This document shows, in pieces, positions 48,401 through 59,325 of a stretch of DNA of 64,000 bases. Source of the stretch: Burhinus oedicnemus (lineage: Eukaryota > Chordata > Aves > Charadriiformes > Burhinidae); the NCBI GenBank assembly GCA_008921705.1, contig VFFE01006076.1, positions 11,707 to 75,706 of the forward strand. Reading direction: 5' to 3'. How positions within the stretch are numbered: position 1 is the first letter of the stretch; each line of letters starts with the position of its first letter. Made by a program: the position numbers and the translations under genes. Under the pieces are notes generated by a model. The model searched no databases, was not told the origin of the DNA, and saw only the letters and a program-made list of their open reading frames with translations.

Positions 48401-50611
48401 TGTATCAGCCGGAAGCTGTGCGCTCCCAGCAGTGGACAGCAAATGTTGGACACTGCAAGTGCTACAGCTTCAGGAGGAAGGGAAGGCCTCAGGGGTCTGG
48501 CACTCAGGCAAGTTCTCAGGATTGCTGCCATCAAGGGAGAGAAAGCTTCGCAGCAAACTTTCTAGTATATATTGAATGTGACGTTCATGGTAGGAAATAA
48601 CCCTCTTGGCCAGCTTGGATCAAGTGCTGCTTCTCATCCCTGCACTTGGTGGGCTCGAAAACACTGAGACCTTGACACCCGCACACCATAGCTGACTATA
48701 AAGTAAATATTTTCACAAATTCAGACACTAGAGTCTTCTAAAAGTACAGTTTTCCCAGGCATTAGAAAAGAAATTAGTCCTGTGTCACTCAAACCAGGAC
48801 ACTGGTACAGGAGTATTCTCTGTTCTAATGTTCCTAATAATTGTATTAATATTTCATTTTTAGAAACTAGGTAACTTATCTTTTACTTGTGGTGCATTCG
48901 CTTCAGTCCCTCTAAATTAATTTTCTTTCATGGCTGACTGATTTTTCATCCTTAGTCACTTCATCTATCACCAGTCTCTGGTACTCTTGCATACTATCTT
49001 TTCTTGTTTACCTTGATATAAGAACTGATGTTCTCAGTTTAAGTGCAATTTCAGTATTAGCTTCCTTGTTTGTTTTTCTGTCTTAATTTGGCCTTTTGTA
49101 ATCTCTCTTGACACCACTAATCTGGATACTTCCCTTGTATTTTATATGTTCTTGGTTATTTTTATTCATTTCATTCCTTTGTGTCTATTGATTCTCCACT
49201 TCAGTGTTTCCAATGTCTGTGAGAGAAATGATTGCTCTTTTTCAGAAATTCAGTCATATACCAGTAGTCTTCCTGTACCCAGTTTCAAATCTGTTCCTAT
49301 TTAGATGTGGCTTCTGTCGTAGTCAGTCTATAAAACATTTTGTTTTATCCAAGGAAGCTTACTTTGCCTCCATTTAAATGTTCAGTTTTGTGTTTTGTGT
49401 GTGTACACACACATTCAAATGTTATGATTGCTGAAGTATATTCTAAGAAATGAAAGTTATTTAGGTCTTGTCATAGAAATGCAAAAAGATAGTGTCATAT
49501 GTGCTCCTGAACAAGGGACAATTGTTATACAGAAGAAATGGGATTTGTCCTTTCTTGAAGTATGGCCTCTTGAGCACAGGGCTCTACAATTTCTTTCTTT
49601 CCTTTTCTTTCTTCCTTTGCTGCTTGTCGTACTGAAAAGAAAAAAAAAAATTTGTTTTCTTTTGGATTTTTTTTATCCAAACAGTTGAGCACGTCAGTTT
49701 TAAATTTACTCATTTTTTTGACTTCCAGAAGTCTAGGATAACATGATTATCGCTTCTGTAAATTATGTCAGTCTTGTTACGTTTGCGCATGATATTTGTA
49801 ATACTTTGTTTTAATATATTATTGCAAAGCTATGACTGACTAGTATCTTGGTGGTTCCTGGCTCTCAGTAGTACAATATAATGTCATTATATGTATAACC
49901 CATATTCTATTCCCATATATTTGAAAATCTATAGGCAAATAATCATCTGTCACAAAAAGCCTGTGATCTTTATCTTTGTACAGTCCCAAAGGTAGATGTA
50001 GTTCTCCGAGCACTGCTGCACATCTGGTGAAGATACTCTAATACTCCTGTTTTCTGCTTGGTGTCTTTCAAAAGCAAAAGAGCATAAGTAGATCTAAAAA
50101 ATATTTATTCAGGAAAAAACCTAGGTGAGAAAAGAGAAAGAGGAGAGAATAGATGGAATGTGTTTGATTTTAAGCAGAGAATGGCAGCCAGCTAGGTACT
50201 CAGGATAAAACGATAGAGGCTCTTCCACCAGCTCACCCATCCTTTCCTTTGTGATTTAAAGGTAATATGTACAGAAGATAGAATTAAAGACTTCCAGCTC
50301 TGCTGTACAGGTTCCAGGGAGCCAGAAGATGGATCTTGAAGGTCGCAAACAGACTAGATCTTATATGTAGGAGATGTGATTATTGCCTTAGCCCTACCTT
50401 TGGATCCAGATCTACAGCCCCATCTGTGTAGCCCTAACATCTCTAAATGGTAGAGGAATCTGGTTTCTCAGATGCTGGTTTGCAAGCATTGCAAATGTGA
50501 GGCTTTTTCTGATTTTTATCCTGGATTAAGAGAGAGCTTTGTTTCTTTCCAGGTACAGTCCGAACGTTAAGTAATGCAGAGGAATACCTCGACGATGAAG
50601 ACTCCGATTAG
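30464..50611 (+). CDS. OSTF1: OSTF1, osteoclast stimulating factor 1 (complete)
   Basis: OSTF1 is a small cytoplasmic adaptor named for indirectly promoting osteoclast formation. The ten coding exons are 30464-30497, 41653-41699, 42350-42400, 42484-42547, 45425-45478, 45933-46040, 46525-46574, 46690-46768, 47239-47337 and 50553-50611. They total 645 nt and give exactly 214 residues, the length of human OSTF1, with GT-AG junctions and an unbroken frame. A proline-rich N-terminus ([12 protein letters not shown]) leads into an SH3 domain (about residues 13-70; [31 protein letters not shown]). Ankyrin repeats follow (about 73-170; [43 protein letters not shown]) and the tail is acidic, [10 protein letters not shown]. 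It shares a CpG-island promoter with NMRK1. Introns 1 and 9 hold solo LTRs, but no exon is damaged. Confidence 0.98.
36336..37477 (+). mobile_element. Solo LTR with internal VNTR and perfect target duplication GTGCT (OSTF1 intron 1)
   Basis: The 1142-bp element starts TGTATTGGGTTTGTG and ends CAAACCCCCACA. It is flanked by a perfect 5-bp direct repeat GTGCT (36331-36335 and 37478-37482). Two-thirds through it has about seven degenerate copies of a 45-52 bp unit centred on CCATGCTGGAGCAG. No gag/pol/env sequence adjoins it, so it is a solo LTR. The 5-bp duplication favours ERVL-class integration, though the family name would need a repeat library. It lies in the sense direction of OSTF1. Confidence 0.9.
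36755..37075 (+). repeat. Degenerate 45-52 bp tandem repeat inside the LTR
   Basis: The core CTGGAG (or one-base variants) recurs at 36769, 36819, 36871, 36919, 36968, 37013 and 37059, giving spacings of 50, 52, 48, 49, 45 and 46 bp. Units begin near GGGACCCATG and carry a GAAGGACTG or CTGTGG spacer. The same array is present in the sister LTR at about 19810-20120. Confidence 0.85.
40709..40777. repeat. Short tandem duplication in OSTF1 intron 1
   Basis: CTACATACTTAAGAT followed by ATTTAAAAGTAAACA occurs at 40709-40738 and again at 40742-40777, the second with a 6-bp insertion. Confidence 0.9.
41653..41699 (+). CDS. OSTF1: OSTF1 coding exon 2
   Basis: Acceptor TTTCTTAG|GGCAGG, donor ACG|GTAAGT. 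It starts the SH3 domain: [15 protein letters not shown]. Confidence 0.97.
42350..42400 (+). CDS. OSTF1: OSTF1 coding exon 3
   Basis: Acceptor TTTTAAAG|CCAGAT, donor ATG|GTGAGT. It encodes [17 protein letters not shown], the acidic RT-loop part of the SH3 fold. Confidence 0.97.
42484..42547 (+). CDS. OSTF1: OSTF1 coding exon 4
   Basis: Acceptor CTCTGCAG|AGTGAT, donor TATG|GTAATG. It encodes [16 protein letters not shown], then IPSNY, holding the SH3 tryptophan pair and the PSNY motif. Confidence 0.97.
45425..45478 (+). CDS. OSTF1: OSTF1 coding exon 5
   Basis: Acceptor CATTTCAG|TGGCAG, donor CGTG|GTAAGT. It encodes [17 protein letters not shown], leading into the first ankyrin repeat. Confidence 0.97.
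45933..46040 (+). CDS. OSTF1: OSTF1 coding exon 6
   Basis: Acceptor GTCTTTCAG|GCAACC, donor AAAG|GTATCA. It encodes [18 protein letters not shown], then [17 protein letters not shown], which is ankyrin repeat sequence. Confidence 0.97.
46525..46574 (+). CDS. OSTF1: OSTF1 coding exon 7
   Basis: Acceptor TTCTGCAG|ATATAG, donor CAG|GTAGGT. It encodes [16 protein letters not shown]. Confidence 0.97.
46690..46768 (+). CDS. OSTF1: OSTF1 coding exon 8
   Basis: Acceptor ACTCCACAG|AACAAA, donor AAGG|GTAAAG. It encodes [18 protein letters not shown], then IVEMLLAK. Intron 7 before it is only 115 bp. Confidence 0.97.
47239..47337 (+). CDS. OSTF1: OSTF1 coding exon 9
   Basis: Acceptor ATTATAAAG|GGGCAA, donor GCAG|GTATTT. 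It encodes [17 protein letters not shown], then [15 protein letters not shown]. Confidence 0.96.
47338..50552 (+). other. OSTF1: OSTF1 intron 9 (3.2 kb)
   Basis: It contains the solo LTR at 48169-48801. The rest is AT-rich with no recognisable coding sequence. Confidence 0.7.
48169..48801 (-). mobile_element. Solo ERVL-type LTR with target duplication CTGGT (OSTF1 intron 9)
   Basis: On the minus strand it starts TGTCCTGGTTTGAGTGACAC and ends CTCAAACTGTAACA. It is 633 bp and flanked by a perfect 5-bp repeat CTGGT at 48164-48168 and 48802-48806. The start resembles the LTR at 18.0-18.7 kb, but the bodies differ, so the two belong to related rather than identical subfamilies. It is antisense to OSTF1. 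Confidence 0.92.
50553..50611 (+). CDS. OSTF1: OSTF1 coding exon 10 with stop
   Basis: Acceptor TTTCCAG|GTACAG. It encodes [18 protein letters not shown] and TAG at 50609-50611, the conserved acidic end. Confidence 0.97.
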
Positions 50612-52302
50612 CTTTTTTCATTCAGCCTAAAGAACTATAACTTGTGTTGCCTGTGTCATTCCCAAAATATATCTTTACAACTGTAAAAATATCTTACTTA
50701 GAGTATTGCAGTCTTCCAATATAGCATATAAATGAGAGGGTGAGACCATGCTTTCCAAAGGAATAATCTTCATGTGTGCCAGAAGATGCCACACTTTAAA
50801 TCAGAGTTCCTTTGGAATTATCTCGCAGAGAAAGTGTGGCACACCATTATCGTTGAATGGGCAGAGGACCATCTTCTAAACTCACAGGTTTCATCTCAAG
50901 CCTTCCCAGCAAGTGCCTTGTGTCTCTGGAATACAGTCATCAAACTGAAAGGTCCCTCTGGGACAGTGGGATACCATTGCTAACATTTCCCAAAATCTCT
51001 CTGGATATAGGTTCCTTTGTGTAGATAAGGTAATACTGGCAGAGTCAGTACTGGCTGACAGGCATGAATGGAGATGCTGCTATAGAGGGTCACAATCTGT
51101 TGCCCACATGGAGCCAGCAAGACAAGGTTTGATTTTATTTTTTAACTTTTTTTGGCAAANNNNNNNNNNNNNNNNNNNNGTGAAAGATTGGGGATAAATG
51201 AAAATCACACTAAGTATTTTAGAGATTAAAAGAAGTCTAGAGCACTCTACCATCCTAGTTTTAAAAATATATTGAACTGGATTTCTGTATTTTTATTATC
51301 TGGAAAGAACTAGATTGAGGTAAAGCTTGTTAAAAGAACACTTACCAAAGAAGGCAGCACTTGATTGACCAGAACTGTATAAGATGGAGGCATTGCACAA
51401 ATAGTCATTTGCAGATACAATTCTGGACTGTTTAAGTGTTAAAATCATAGAACAAATGTATTAGCCCTATGAAATACTGTGGTTGACTGAACAGCGATGT
51501 TTTATTTTGTGTGAACTGAAAGATCCTAGAGGGGAAGAAATAAAATCCAAAGCCACCAAGTTTTTCTCTCTAGCTTTCATTAGAACAATTGTTTAACAGG
51601 ACTCCTAATAGACAGAGACTGTCGTGCTTCACATTTTATCAGCCAGCTATTTTTACTAGCTCAGACTTTTATCACAGTCAAGCTGCATGCATGCTGTTGA
51701 TTAACATGATGTAATTTTACAGTGCAAGCAAAAAAGGACCTGTAGTAAGAGGCTAGAGAAGCAAGAATCTTCATGTATCTGTTACACGAGTCTTTGTCCT
51801 GCATAAAGAAAGCTCACAAGATTAAAATTCTGGTGTCACAGAAATAGGAGAGAATGGCTCTTCCAAGTCACCATTTTCTCTGTCAAGCTTTGGAGGCAGA
51901 ATTTGTATGCATAAATAACTTAATGTATTATCTTCTGCTGCCATGGGTTCAACATCCTACAAGTTAATTGCAGCACTTGATTAAAAAAATTAATGTTATG
52001 CTCACATCTGTGGAATTAGCTACTGCTGGAAGACCATGTGTTCTTCTGCAGACAGGTCTAGGTGCTGCAAGGGAAGAATGGTGACAGAAGCACAAGCTGG
52101 GCCCAAAGTTTGCCTGTGAAGTCCTTACTAGAGTGTCCTGAAGGAGGCACATTTACATCGCAAGGCAGCTGGCTAATGCTGTAATTTGTTTCTAGGACCA
52201 AAATTACTGCTTTTTTATTTTCCCACAACGTTGTTTTTCTTCATGCAACTGTCTACTCATCTTGTGAAATACAAATCACTGTGAAAACTTTCAGGCAATA
52301 AA
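50612..52302 (+). other. OSTF1: OSTF1 3' UTR region with candidate poly(A) signals
   Basis: After the stop codon, AATAAA occurs at 51539-51544 and 52297-52302, giving 3' UTRs of roughly 0.95 or 1.7 kb. A 20-N gap interrupts the region. No further coding sequence was seen. Confidence 0.5.
51160..51179. other. Assembly gap (20 N) in the OSTF1 3' UTR region
   Basis: Exactly 20 Ns, the same size as the gap at 15.47 kb, so the length is probably a placeholder. Confidence 0.97.
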
Positions 52303-54624
52303 TTACTTTTTGCCTAACTCTAGCATTTAAGTTTTGATTTAAAAAAAAAAAAAACAAACACCAAAGCAAAAATCTTATAGCTAGAAGGAATTACAGCTGC
52401 AGTAAGATGGTACAATAACTTACTAGTTATGCAAACCTAGTTACTCTACTTACTTTTGTCCAATGTGTGTGTCACTACAGGCTCTTGGATAAATGTAAGT
52501 TTCTTTCCAAGGACAGCTGCATTCAGGTTTGTAACAATAAGAAAAATAGGTTTTTAAGAAGAATAGCAAAATGAAAGTTGTCAAGCTCATGGTGTCTCTT
52601 AACTGCACACTGAAGGATATTATGTCTTGTGTGCTTCTGATTGAATTATGTGTGTGCCTTTCTATTGAAAATCAGCTGTGTTCCAGTTAGAAGTGCTGTG
52701 CTGTTAGGGGGTAGAAATTGTTCTGATTTATTTGAGGCTTTTTCAAACTAAACCATTAAAATTTGTCTGCTTCATCAAAAATCAAATGCTTAATCCCTGT
52801 TTTATAGAAAAGAAAACGGGACGTTTCTTGAACTGCCTTTAGTATCGTTCTTAGACAGTCCATGTAGATAATCTTCAAGTTGCTATGCTGGTTTACTGAG
52901 ACAAAACCCACCTTACTGAATTCAGCTCTTGCATGTCCCATCACCTGAAATGTAATAATTTGCTTGAAATAGTTAAGGTCACATTAAATGTTTAAAGTTG
53001 GTGGCCTGTTCTCTAACACACTCTCCAGCTTAAAACCCTCCCTGCTGCCTGAATCCTAATTTCTGAAGACAGCATTGTGTTTGAGTTTTATATCAAGGAC
53101 CAAAGTTTGCTGAAAGTAAGTCTGACTTTGTGATCATTTCAGATACATGCTACAAAATCTGGTGTTTGAAGATGCTGTATGCGTCACTGAATTAAAAGAT
53201 CTATTTTCAGCCATTGCCACCTTCTAATGACGCCATTGAAATGCAACACAGAGCACAGTAAATAGTAACAGGCCATCCATCTGCTGCTTCTTGAGACAGA
53301 TACAAGCTGAAGTTACAAAAAATGTTCTGGGACAATGTGAGTTGTATGGTACTTTGATCATATCAGGAGACAGAAATAAGCAGAAATTGTTTTGAAGAAC
53401 TTGAAACAGGATTCTTCAGAAGACATTAATTTGATGTCAATTTATACAAAATCTGTATCCTCATTCACTAAAGAGATGAAAAGGCAACAGCTGGGTATTT
53501 TTTAAAGCAACACAATAAAAGAAAGCAGAGAAGCCAAAAGACAATAGTACAGAAGCAGTTCAGAAAAATGTAACTCTACATCACATCATCGCATCATTTA
53601 CCTGATGCCTGCTGTTTCCCAGCTGATCGTTGATGCTTAAGATGATGTGTCCAGTCTGCAGCCTGTCCTAGAAAGCTGCACCACTACTTTATCCTTCTAC
53701 CAAGCTTAGCAGCTTTCCTGTGGGCTCTATAGAGCAGGTCTGTAGCACACCAGAGAACTCTGCTGGAAGAGATATTTCTGTGAGACAATCTTCAGCTGAC
53801 CCATGAGCAATGTCACTGGAAAAATTAGTGTAGTCCAATGTTCACCCTCTCACAGAAGCAGGGGCAATTTCCTGTGGTGTGAGCAGCTCCTGAGGTCAGA
53901 GGCTGAGGGAGCCTGCTGCAAAGATAATGGTAATTTAGATGGATTTTTTTAGACAGTGTGTAGAACAGCACAGATCTTGGCAGGGTACCAGTGGTCAGCT
54001 GTTCCACATGCATTAAGTTTATGCAGCCAGGAAAGGAACTATAACTTACCCTGTTGCCTTGAGAATTAGAGCTTTCAGTGAAATCCTGAAGCACGCATCA
54101 GAGGGTCTGTATCTGTTCACCACCATCACTTGGGAGCTTTTTCTTATAGACATGGATTATTTGGAATATGTGCTGTTTCGTAGCATGAAAATCCATTGTT
54201 TCTTCTTCCTCTTCTCTCTTAAGATTGACTCAACTTAAAGGACTTCAGTGAAATTTAACATAAAACAGGTGTGAAAATATGAAGTACCACAAGCAAATTG
54301 GACATTTAAAAGTTTATTATAATCATATTTCAGATTTGAAGGTCTGAAGCAAGTCTCTGGAAACCAGTAAAGATACATGGGAAATGGAGGACCTCTTTAA
54401 GTTCAGCACAAACCTATTTTTGCTCTCTTGATTTGTGTTGCTAAAAGACTATAGACTGCTGTCTAGTCAGACAAGAATAATTCAAAAGCATGAACCACTG
54501 CAGAGGCTGAAACACTGCAAATACTTTCTCATCAGTAGGAAGATCTCTGAAGATGAACAGTTTACATATGCTTCCTCCAACTAGTGCTGAAAATGCTTGA
54601 ATTACTTCAATAGGTGTGACAAGG
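52303..54624. other. Intergenic DNA downstream of OSTF1
   Basis: No gene, RNA or named repeat was recognised. Open frames are short and unlike known proteins. Confidence 0.6.
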
Positions 54625-55575
54625 TCATAGAATCATAGAATGGTTAGAATTGGAAGGGACCTTGCAGATCATCTAGTTCCAACCCCCCTGCCATGGGCAG
54701 GGACACCTACCACTGGACCAGGTTGCTCAAAGCCCCATCCAGCCTGCCCTTGAACACTTCCGGGTATGGAGCATCCACAACATCTCTGGGCAACCTGTTC
54801 CAGCGTCTTGCCACCCTCACAGTTAAGAATTTCTTCCTAATATCTAATCTAGATCTACCCTCTTTGTCAGTTTAAAACCGTTACCGCCCATCCTATCACT
54901 ACACTGCCTGATAAGAATCCCTCCCTGTCTTTCCTGTAGGCTCCCTTTGGGTGCTGGAAAGCTGCTATGAGATCTCCCTGGAGCCTTCTCCAGGCTGAAC
55001 AATCCCAACTCTCTCAGCCTGTCTTCATAGCAGAGGTGCTCCAGCCCTCTGATCATCTTCATGGCCCTCCTCTGGACTCGCTCCAGCAGGTCCATGTCCT
55101 TCTTATGTTGGGGGTCACAGAGCTCGATGTACAACTCCAGATGGGGTTTCGCGAGAGGACAGTAGAGGGGCAGAATCACCTCCCTCGACCTGCTGGCCAC
55201 GTTTCTTTTGATGCAGCCCAGGATACAGTTGGCCTTCTGGGCTGCGAGCACACATTTGCAGCTCATATTGAGCTTCTCATCCACCAACATCCCCAAGTCC
55301 TTCTCCTTGGGGCTGCTCTCAATCTGTTCTCTACCAGGCCTGTATTTGTGCTTGGGATTGCCCCGACCCAGGTGCAGGACCTTGCACTTGGCATTGTTGA
55401 ACTTCACGAAGTTTGCACGGCCCCACTTCTCAAGCCTCTCTGGGTCCCTCTGGATGGCATCCCTTCCCTCCAGTGTGTCAACTGCTCCACATAGCTTGGC
55501 GTCATTGGCAAATTTACTGAGAGTGCACTCAGTGCCACTGTCCATGTTGCCAACAAAGATGTTAAGCAGCAGGTT
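54625..55575 (-). mobile_element. CR1 LINE, 5'-truncated 3' portion with a mutated catalytic box
   Basis: The minus strand ends in the CR1 tail (CCATTCTATGATTCTATGA). It contains an open stretch of about 230 codons (55545-54844) with CR1 reverse-transcriptase C-terminal motifs such as KCKVLHLGRGNPKHKYR and ERVQRRAMKMIRGLEH. The catalytic box reads FAND (about 55512-55501) where FADD is expected, so even this part could not be active. It is 5'-truncated near 55575 but not frameshifted within the open stretch, so it looks younger than the copy in CARNMT1 intron 1. Confidence 0.95.
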
Positions 55576-58500
55576 GTTCAGGTTAAATGAGTTTGAAATG
55601 AAAATCCGGAATTACACCAAAGAAAATAGGTTGAAAGGATCTGGTGATCCTTACACTTAACAGGGAGTAATTTCTATTGAGTTTTATCCAAAGCCAGGCT
55701 ACACCAGACACGGGTTCAGCAGTTTTCTCACCACTTAAAGATTCCAGTTTTACTCATATTATTTTACGGAAACTCCAGTTTAGTGTTCCCTTACCATTTT
55801 AAGGATTATACTTAAAAAGTTTAAACAAAATTTGATATTCTTGTGCTAGTCTTAATTTTCTTAATTTTCCCATTGTTCAGTCTGGATGACTGACCGAACT
55901 GCACTGTAGCCCTCTCCTTACCTCAGCAACTGGATTTCCTTCAACAGTTAAAAGTATCTTCAAAGTTAAAGAAAAGGAAAAAAATAAATTAAAAGCTAAA
56001 CCTAGCACATGGACTTCATAAATTTAATATTATTGTTGACCTATGGGTTAGTGAAAACTCGTGTCATCTCAGATGCGAAAAGGTAAGAGTTAGTACAATA
56101 TGGCATCTCTTTGCATACACAGTAGAAAGACTTGGTATTTAAGTACCTAGACACCAACATAATAGCATTATTTTTATGTAAATCTATACAGGCAGCCTGA
56201 AATTACTGTTCCTTGATTGTATAATTAAAGTGTTCACATCTCTGTGGCTTGATTTGGGGCTTTCTTAAAATTAAATGATCCTTTGTCAAAACTGTTTCTG
56301 GTTTCCAGGAAGCATTTGCTTTGCCCTTAATTCAGAAGGAGGAATTTCAGTCTCACATGAAAGAAGTAAAAAATACTTTTCTCGTGTTTGGTGTTTTACA
56401 TACCTGTAACTTAATGCTTTGAGACATGAGTAGAAAAAATCTGCTTAATACTTCACCTATTAAGACACAAGTTGAAAAATTCTGCTTTTTACACAGAAAT
56501 TAAGAGCCACTAAACGTTGATTGATTCTAAAGTACTTCCCGCTTGTGTTAAAAGACAATTTGACCCAGACTCTGGTATGTTAATGTATTACTGATTTTTG
56601 CTCCTATGTATCAGAGCTTTATTATTTAATCAATCATTTTGATTTTATTTTAAATAAAGTTATGTAAACTAGTGATTTCCTACATACTGTGCTCTGAAAA
56701 TTGATCCCACGGGCTTGGTGGACCCAAATGCATCACTTCCATTACCGTATCAAGTGGACTTTGTTAATGAGCTAAGTAGTTCTCCTATTAGGGTTTAAAA
56801 AGCAAAGCTGAGTTCTTTTGCTTCCATGTAAGAAGAATAAAGTCTGCAGACCTCATTACATTCTCTGTGGAACTCTGTTTTCTGTGTTGACCGGATCCTA
56901 ATCATTATGCTGTACAAACAAACTTACTGTCTGCACAAGGTGACTGCACAGACTTTGCAAAGTACAGCTGCACTTGAGTCAAGAAAATTGAAACTGTGCC
57001 CAGTCTCTCGATTTCTGGTTAACAGATGCAGCATAAGATAGCACAAAAATAGTACTTGCTCGCTATAAACTGAGTGAATTTCTTTATCTGAATTTTTCAT
57101 AGCTCTCTTCTATAAAAATGAGAGTTACATTTAGAGAGTTATATAGAGAACAAAGCCTGATTTGCAGAAGAACATTCTAGTTGGTTCCCTGATAAAACCC
57201 CGTGGAAAATTTTCCTGTATTGAGCAGTTTATTAAACATAATCATAAGTTTACATGAATGCTTACCCTGTGATTGCAGTAAAGCTTGTTGGTTTTGATCA
57301 AAAAAAATCCTGGCACTTGGCAAAAATTAGTTAACCAATCCTTCAGCAGTTTACTTTCATTTCGCTAGACAGGCAAATACTTCTTTTGCCTAGTTGTAGT
57401 AGTATTCCTGTGAACTAAACTTGTAGTGGATGCAGAGCAGGGTGTGTAACTAAGTGTGTTAACAATCACAAGACTTACAGGCTCAAAACAGAAGTCTAGA
57501 AGTGATTCAAAGTCAATCGTAGTGTTTCTACTACTCACCTGAAAGAGCTATTTTCGACAGTTCTGCAGCGAGGAAGACACTTGAAACAGGCTATTATGGA
57601 GTATTGTGGAACTGCATCCAGAAGCTGGGATTAGGCCAGTCTGAGAGTGTGAGGAATCATCCCAAGGAAGGTTACCTAAATCAGCATAAAATGCAATTTT
57701 TTTAAGAGAAAGGATGCATGGATATACATGCAGACAACTCAGGCTTCAAGATGGTTCCCCTGTTTAAGTATTAATGTGTGAATTCTACTGTAAAATTCTC
57801 ATCCCTGCAGCATGTTGGCACCAGTTTTTAGCTGGTGGACCTAACCTCCGGTTTCATTTATGACTCCTTTATTCTTTCTTAAAGTATATAATGTCATATA
57901 TAGATACCTTTCTGTTCAGCTGGGGGATGAAGAAGGAAAGAGAGGACAGGGAAGAGCCGAGACTTGTTTAGGTTTGTGGTTAGTCATTTCCTGCTTCCCT
58001 GTGCTTGAAGATATGCTGTATCTCTCCCCTTCCTAAAAACGTCATTTCTGCTAACTTAATTTCCTAGCCTTCTACCAGTTACTTGGAAAGGTGACTTAAT
58101 TCTCACTTTGAAAAGCAGAACAAATATAATTTGTGGGCAAGACAAGTCACTGCGTTCTCAGTTACATAAATTTTATTGGCTGTTGTAAATGCAACCACTT
58201 GATGCAGTCTTAATGCAGCAAAAGTTGGCACCTTCAATCCTGCACTAGAGTGGATAGAGATTGTAATACGACTAAGTGAAAAGGAGGGTTTGGCTGAGTT
58301 TTTCCAAGCATCCACAATCTGATAAGGGCAGGCCACACATGTGCTCTGCTCCTTACCCACCATCAGGACCGTGCACACAGACATGCCCTGCACACGATGT
58401 AATACACAGCTGTGCTCCACCGCAAGTCGAGAAAAAACATTCCTATCTGCTGTATTTCTCTTAAGGTCATGTCAATATTTGTATTCTCATCCAGAGGCCT

Positions 58501-59250
58501 TTCAAGAAAGAAAGTAGGCCATAGCCAATATGAATTGTTCTAAGGAACCGTATCAAGGTTGGCCGTCTTAGAGTAAGCACAGCACAAGGTGCAGGAAAAC
58601 CAGGAGAGTTAATAAAGGAAGAACGAGAATATGAATATTAGCATGCATGAGTATTATCATCCATTCATATATATCGCCGTGAAATGTTTTCCAGTTCCTT
58701 AGTGTGAAAGGCTATTAACGTTGTTAAGGGTGAGTATTTAAAGCTGGAAGATAACCCTGAACACTAGAAAATTCCAGGCAGACAGAAGAAAACTAATGTT
58801 GTGTCCATACACGGAAAGCAAAAGCAGCACAGCTGCAGTAAGCCTGCAGAGATGTGACAGTATGGAGTTTACGATGGAGTTTACAAATAAAGGCTAGCAG
58901 TGTAAAGCCAATGGAGCATTAGCCTGAGTGTCTCATCAAACCTGATGGTGCTATTTGTGAAGTTTACCAGTTTTCAGAAACAGCCTATCTGATATTCATA
59001 CAATGTATAACTTAATGCTACATGATATTCAAATACAGTTATAATGCAAGGTATGTCTGCTAACTATCTCACATCTCAGAAAAAGGTCTGTTTTGGCAAA
59101 GATCTGTTAAATACTGAAAACCATGTAACATATCAATTATATAAAAATTTACAGTCACTGTTGACCAGATCTGTGGATGTAATAACAAACTTGTGAAACA
59201 GTAAAATGATACAGTGTATTATTTATGTGAGAATCTATTCAAATGAAGTG
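55576..59250. other. Intergenic DNA without recognised features
   Basis: AT-rich sequence. No gene, RNA gene or repeat was recognised. Confidence 0.6.
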
Positions 59251-59254
59251 TTTT

Positions 59255-59325
59255 TTAAGAAAGCCAGATGCAAAGTTATGTACCTAGGAAGGAGGAATGA
59301 AAAGAATACAGTTACAGAATAGGGA
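59255..59325 (+). repeat. Small old CR1 coding fragment
   Basis: The plus strand reads ARCKVMYLGRRNEKN in one frame, matching the CR1 motif KCKVLHLGRGNPKH seen in the copy at 55.4 kb. Only about 70 bp is recognisable. Confidence 0.55.
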
